Made by a program: the position numbers and the translations under genes. Below are positions 5,329 to 5,338 of a stretch of DNA of 5,338 nt, in pieces. The first letter of the stretch is position 1; each line of letters opens with the position of its first letter. The stretch spans positions 1 to 5,338 of the forward strand of contig URNB01000121.1 of assembly GCA_900549055.1 (NCBI GenBank), written 5' to 3'. This DNA is from an uncultured Oscillospiraceae bacterium (lineage in GTDB: Bacteria > Bacillota > Clostridia > Oscillospirales > Acutalibacteraceae). Below the pieces are notes generated by a model. That model did not search any database. It was not told where the DNA came from and saw only the letters and a list, made by a program, of their open reading frames with translations.

Positions 5329-5338
5329 ATAAAATCGA

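Noticed and set aside
1..5338. CRISPR arrays, insertion sequences, tRNA or rRNA genes, phage or toxin-antitoxin genes
   Set aside because: No repeat-spacer pattern, transposase motifs, terminal repeats, cloverleaf or rRNA sequence was seen; all coding space is housekeeping or transport.

Overview
The window looks like chromosomal DNA from a Bacillota member, most likely class Clostridia (an Oscillospirales- or Lachnospirales-like gut anaerobe). This is inferred from the clpP-clpX pair, the Gram-positive-style lipoprotein transporter, Shine-Dalgarno sites before every complete gene, and a lysine riboswitch with an intrinsic-terminator expression platform. Taxonomy cannot be fixed further by reading alone. 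All six genes are on the + strand.

Layout. (1) 1-1789: the 3' part of clpP followed 10 bp later by a complete clpX, together the ClpXP protease. (2) 1798-1834: a hairpin with a short T run, a probable clpX terminator. (3) 1856-2491: a membrane protein of the TRIC / UPF0126 (YadS/YicG) family. (4) 2492-2868: a 377-bp gene-free stretch that is packed with regulation. It holds an AT-rich segment, a perfect-consensus sigma-A promoter (TTGACA, 17 bp, TATAAT), a complete lysine riboswitch (about 2610-2771), and a terminator at 2807-2844 that competes with an antiterminator. (5) 2869-5288: a three-gene polar amino acid ABC transporter operon (binding lipoprotein, permease, ATPase), with 15 bp between the first two genes and a 1-nt overlap between the last two. 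(6) 5289-5338: a short tail with an 11-bp perfect inverted repeat.

How it works together. The riboswitch is the only transcriptional control visible upstream of the transporter, so the transporter is best read as a lysine importer shut off by premature termination when lysine is plentiful. The RNA can be worked out in detail: five helices around the core, a 6-bp L2-L3 kissing loop, and an antiterminator formed from the 3' strand of P1 and the 5' half and loop of the terminator. The binding-protein reading frame runs open upstream through part of the riboswitch, but the real start is the ATG at 2869.

I see no clear undescribed system. The most speculative point worth testing is an in-frame A AAA AAG slippery heptamer in the clpX linker. 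It is followed at a 5-nt spacing by a small hairpin, and a -1 shift would yield a short free zinc-binding-domain protein.
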